Assembly (NCBI GenBank): GCA_964619285.1
Contig: CAZUCT010000379.1
Span: forward strand, 1 to 5,267
DNA from: CALKCV01 sp964619285
GTDB lineage: Bacteria > Cyanobacteriota > Cyanobacteriia > Cyanobacteriales > Microcoleaceae
DNA: 5,267 nucleotides
Reading direction: 5' to 3'
Below the pieces are notes generated by a model, which was not told the origin of the DNA, searched no databases, and saw nothing but the letters and a program-made list of their open reading frames with translations. Both the position numbers and the translations under genes were made by a program. This document shows positions 4,720 to 5,267 of this stretch, one piece after another. How positions within the stretch are numbered: the first letter of the stretch is position 1; every line of letters begins with the position of its first letter.

Positions 4720-5058
4720 ATGGAAGCACAACCAAGGGAAATTAAAAATTACCTGACTGCCGATGGCAGAGCTCCATTTGCCGAATGGCGGGCCGACTTG
4801 CGAGATGGGCAAGCGAAAGCTAAAATTCGGATAAGGCTCGATCGAGTTAAGGTAGGCAATTTAGGAGACTATCGCTCCGTTGGAGAAGGAGTCTGCGAAC
4901 TTAGAATAAACTATGGTCCGGGCTACCGAATTTATTTCGGGCAAATTGGAAATACCATAGTGCTTTTGCTCTGTGGAGGAGATAAAAGCACTCAACAGCG
5001 AGATATTCGTCAAGCAATTGAATACTGGAGAGAATACAGGAGTAGAGATAATGCGTAA
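4720..5058 (+). CDS. RelE/ParE-superfamily toxin (addiction module killer type), 112 aa
   Basis: This small basic protein resembles the type II toxin family often called addiction module killer protein (HigB-like branch of RelE/ParE, Gp49-like). Its members are generally expected to be ribosome-dependent mRNA endonucleases. The N-terminal helix segment is AEWRADLRD (21-29). A conserved core GNLGDYRSVGEGVCELRI (46-63) is followed by YGPGYRIYF (65-73) and the strand IVLLLCGGDKSTQQRDI (80-96). Arg62, Arg70 and Lys89 are the likely active or RNA-binding residues. The length is normal for the family. I chose the ATG at 4720: the in-frame ATG at 4663 would add 19 residues that translate a palindrome and look unlike the family. 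No clear Shine-Dalgarno precedes 4720. It overlaps the next gene by 8 bp, a typical toxin-antitoxin operon. The activity is inferred from the family. Confidence 0.88.
   Translation: MEAQPREIKNYLTADGRAPFAEWRADLRDGQAKAKIRIRLDRVKVGNLGDYRSVGEGVCELRINYGPGYRIYFGQIGNTIVLLLCGGDKSTQQRDIRQAIEYWREYRSRDNA
5038..5042 (+). promoter_or_regulatory. Ribosome binding site of the putative antitoxin
   Basis: AGGAG lies 8 nt before the ATG at 5051, inside the last codons of the toxin gene. It supports translation of the downstream gene from 5051 and coupling to the toxin. Confidence 0.7.
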
Positions 5059-5267
5059 AGTTTTTGAAGACTATCAAGAAGAACTAATTCACGAACTCAA
5101 AGAAAATCCCGAAGAAGCGGCAACTTATATTTGGGCCGCCTTGGATGAAGAAGATCCAGAACCGGAATTACTGCCTTTAGTTCTCCATAATGTAGGTGAA
5201 GCTTTGGGGGAATTAAATATGTCGAAAGAGGCGGCTAAATTGCATTTAGAAAAATTAGACGAATTGT
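5051..5267 (+). CDS. Putative cognate antitoxin, partial (3' end beyond window)
   Basis: The first 72 codons are present and the frame is still open at the window edge. The start overlaps the toxin stop by 8 bp (5051-5058) and has its own ribosome binding site, the usual arrangement for a toxin-first type II module. The acidic N-terminal half, with NPEEAATYIWAALDEEDPE (19-37), resembles antidote proteins of this module class, in which a short region like LxxPEEAxxYLxAALEEGD precedes the DNA-binding part. The next portion, VGEALGELNMSKEAAK (48-63), could begin a helix-turn-helix but is not clear, and the rest lies outside the window. It should bind and neutralise the upstream toxin and probably repress the operon. 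This is inferred from position, charge and partial similarity. Confidence 0.75.
   Translation, partial: MRKVFEDYQEELIHELKENPEEAATYIWAALDEEDPEPELLPLVLHNVGEALGELNMSKEAAKLHLEKLDEL

Overview
The window looks like a piece of a filamentous cyanobacterial chromosome, most like Oscillatoria, Microcoleus or Phormidium. The evidence is seven copies of the HIP1 octamer GCGATCGC (351, 516, 1453, 2681, 2774, 3917 and 4436, about one per 750 bases), a cyanobacterial pilin-like protein, a cyanobacterial Hanks-type kinase with a C-terminal extracytoplasmic domain, and many short palindromic intergenic repeats. The genus is inference. No CRISPR array, tRNA, rRNA or transposase gene was seen.

Layout. Bases 1-50 hold two perfect 25-bp tandem repeats that abut the stop codon of a minus-strand alpha/beta hydrolase (51-1010). 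A 248-bp repeat-rich gap (1011-1258) separates it from a class I SAM-dependent methyltransferase, also on the minus strand (1259-2224). The 585-bp stretch 2225-2809 holds no intact gene. It carries the apparent wreck of a higBA toxin-antitoxin pair: the 3' end of higB (2309-2404) overlapping the 5' end of higA (from 2379). A small hairpin repeat bounds it on the left. On the right, an inverted pair of diverged 69-bp repeats cuts into higA. A 31-bp hairpin element follows, which is the same element found at 1196-1226 but in opposite orientation.

A plus-strand pilin-like gene (2810-3367) then converges on, and overlaps by 9 bp, a minus-strand serine/threonine kinase gene (3359-4630). Divergent from the kinase, across a 89-bp gap carrying a GC-rich hairpin, is an apparently intact RelE/ParE-type toxin gene (4720-5058). 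Its putative antitoxin gene (5051 to the window edge) overlaps it by 8 bp and is cut by the window end.

How the parts relate. The toxin and antitoxin form a clear operon, with overlapping frames and a ribosome binding site inside the toxin gene. The hydrolase and methyltransferase share a strand but lie far apart with hairpins between them, so co-transcription is uncertain. The kinase and the pilin-like protein are both predicted to be membrane anchored with domains outside the cytoplasm. A functional link between them is speculation from convergent adjacency only. I found no convincing new multi-gene system. The most notable points are the decayed higBA locus buried in repeats next to a live toxin-antitoxin operon, and the pilin-type domain carried on a non-pilin N-terminus.
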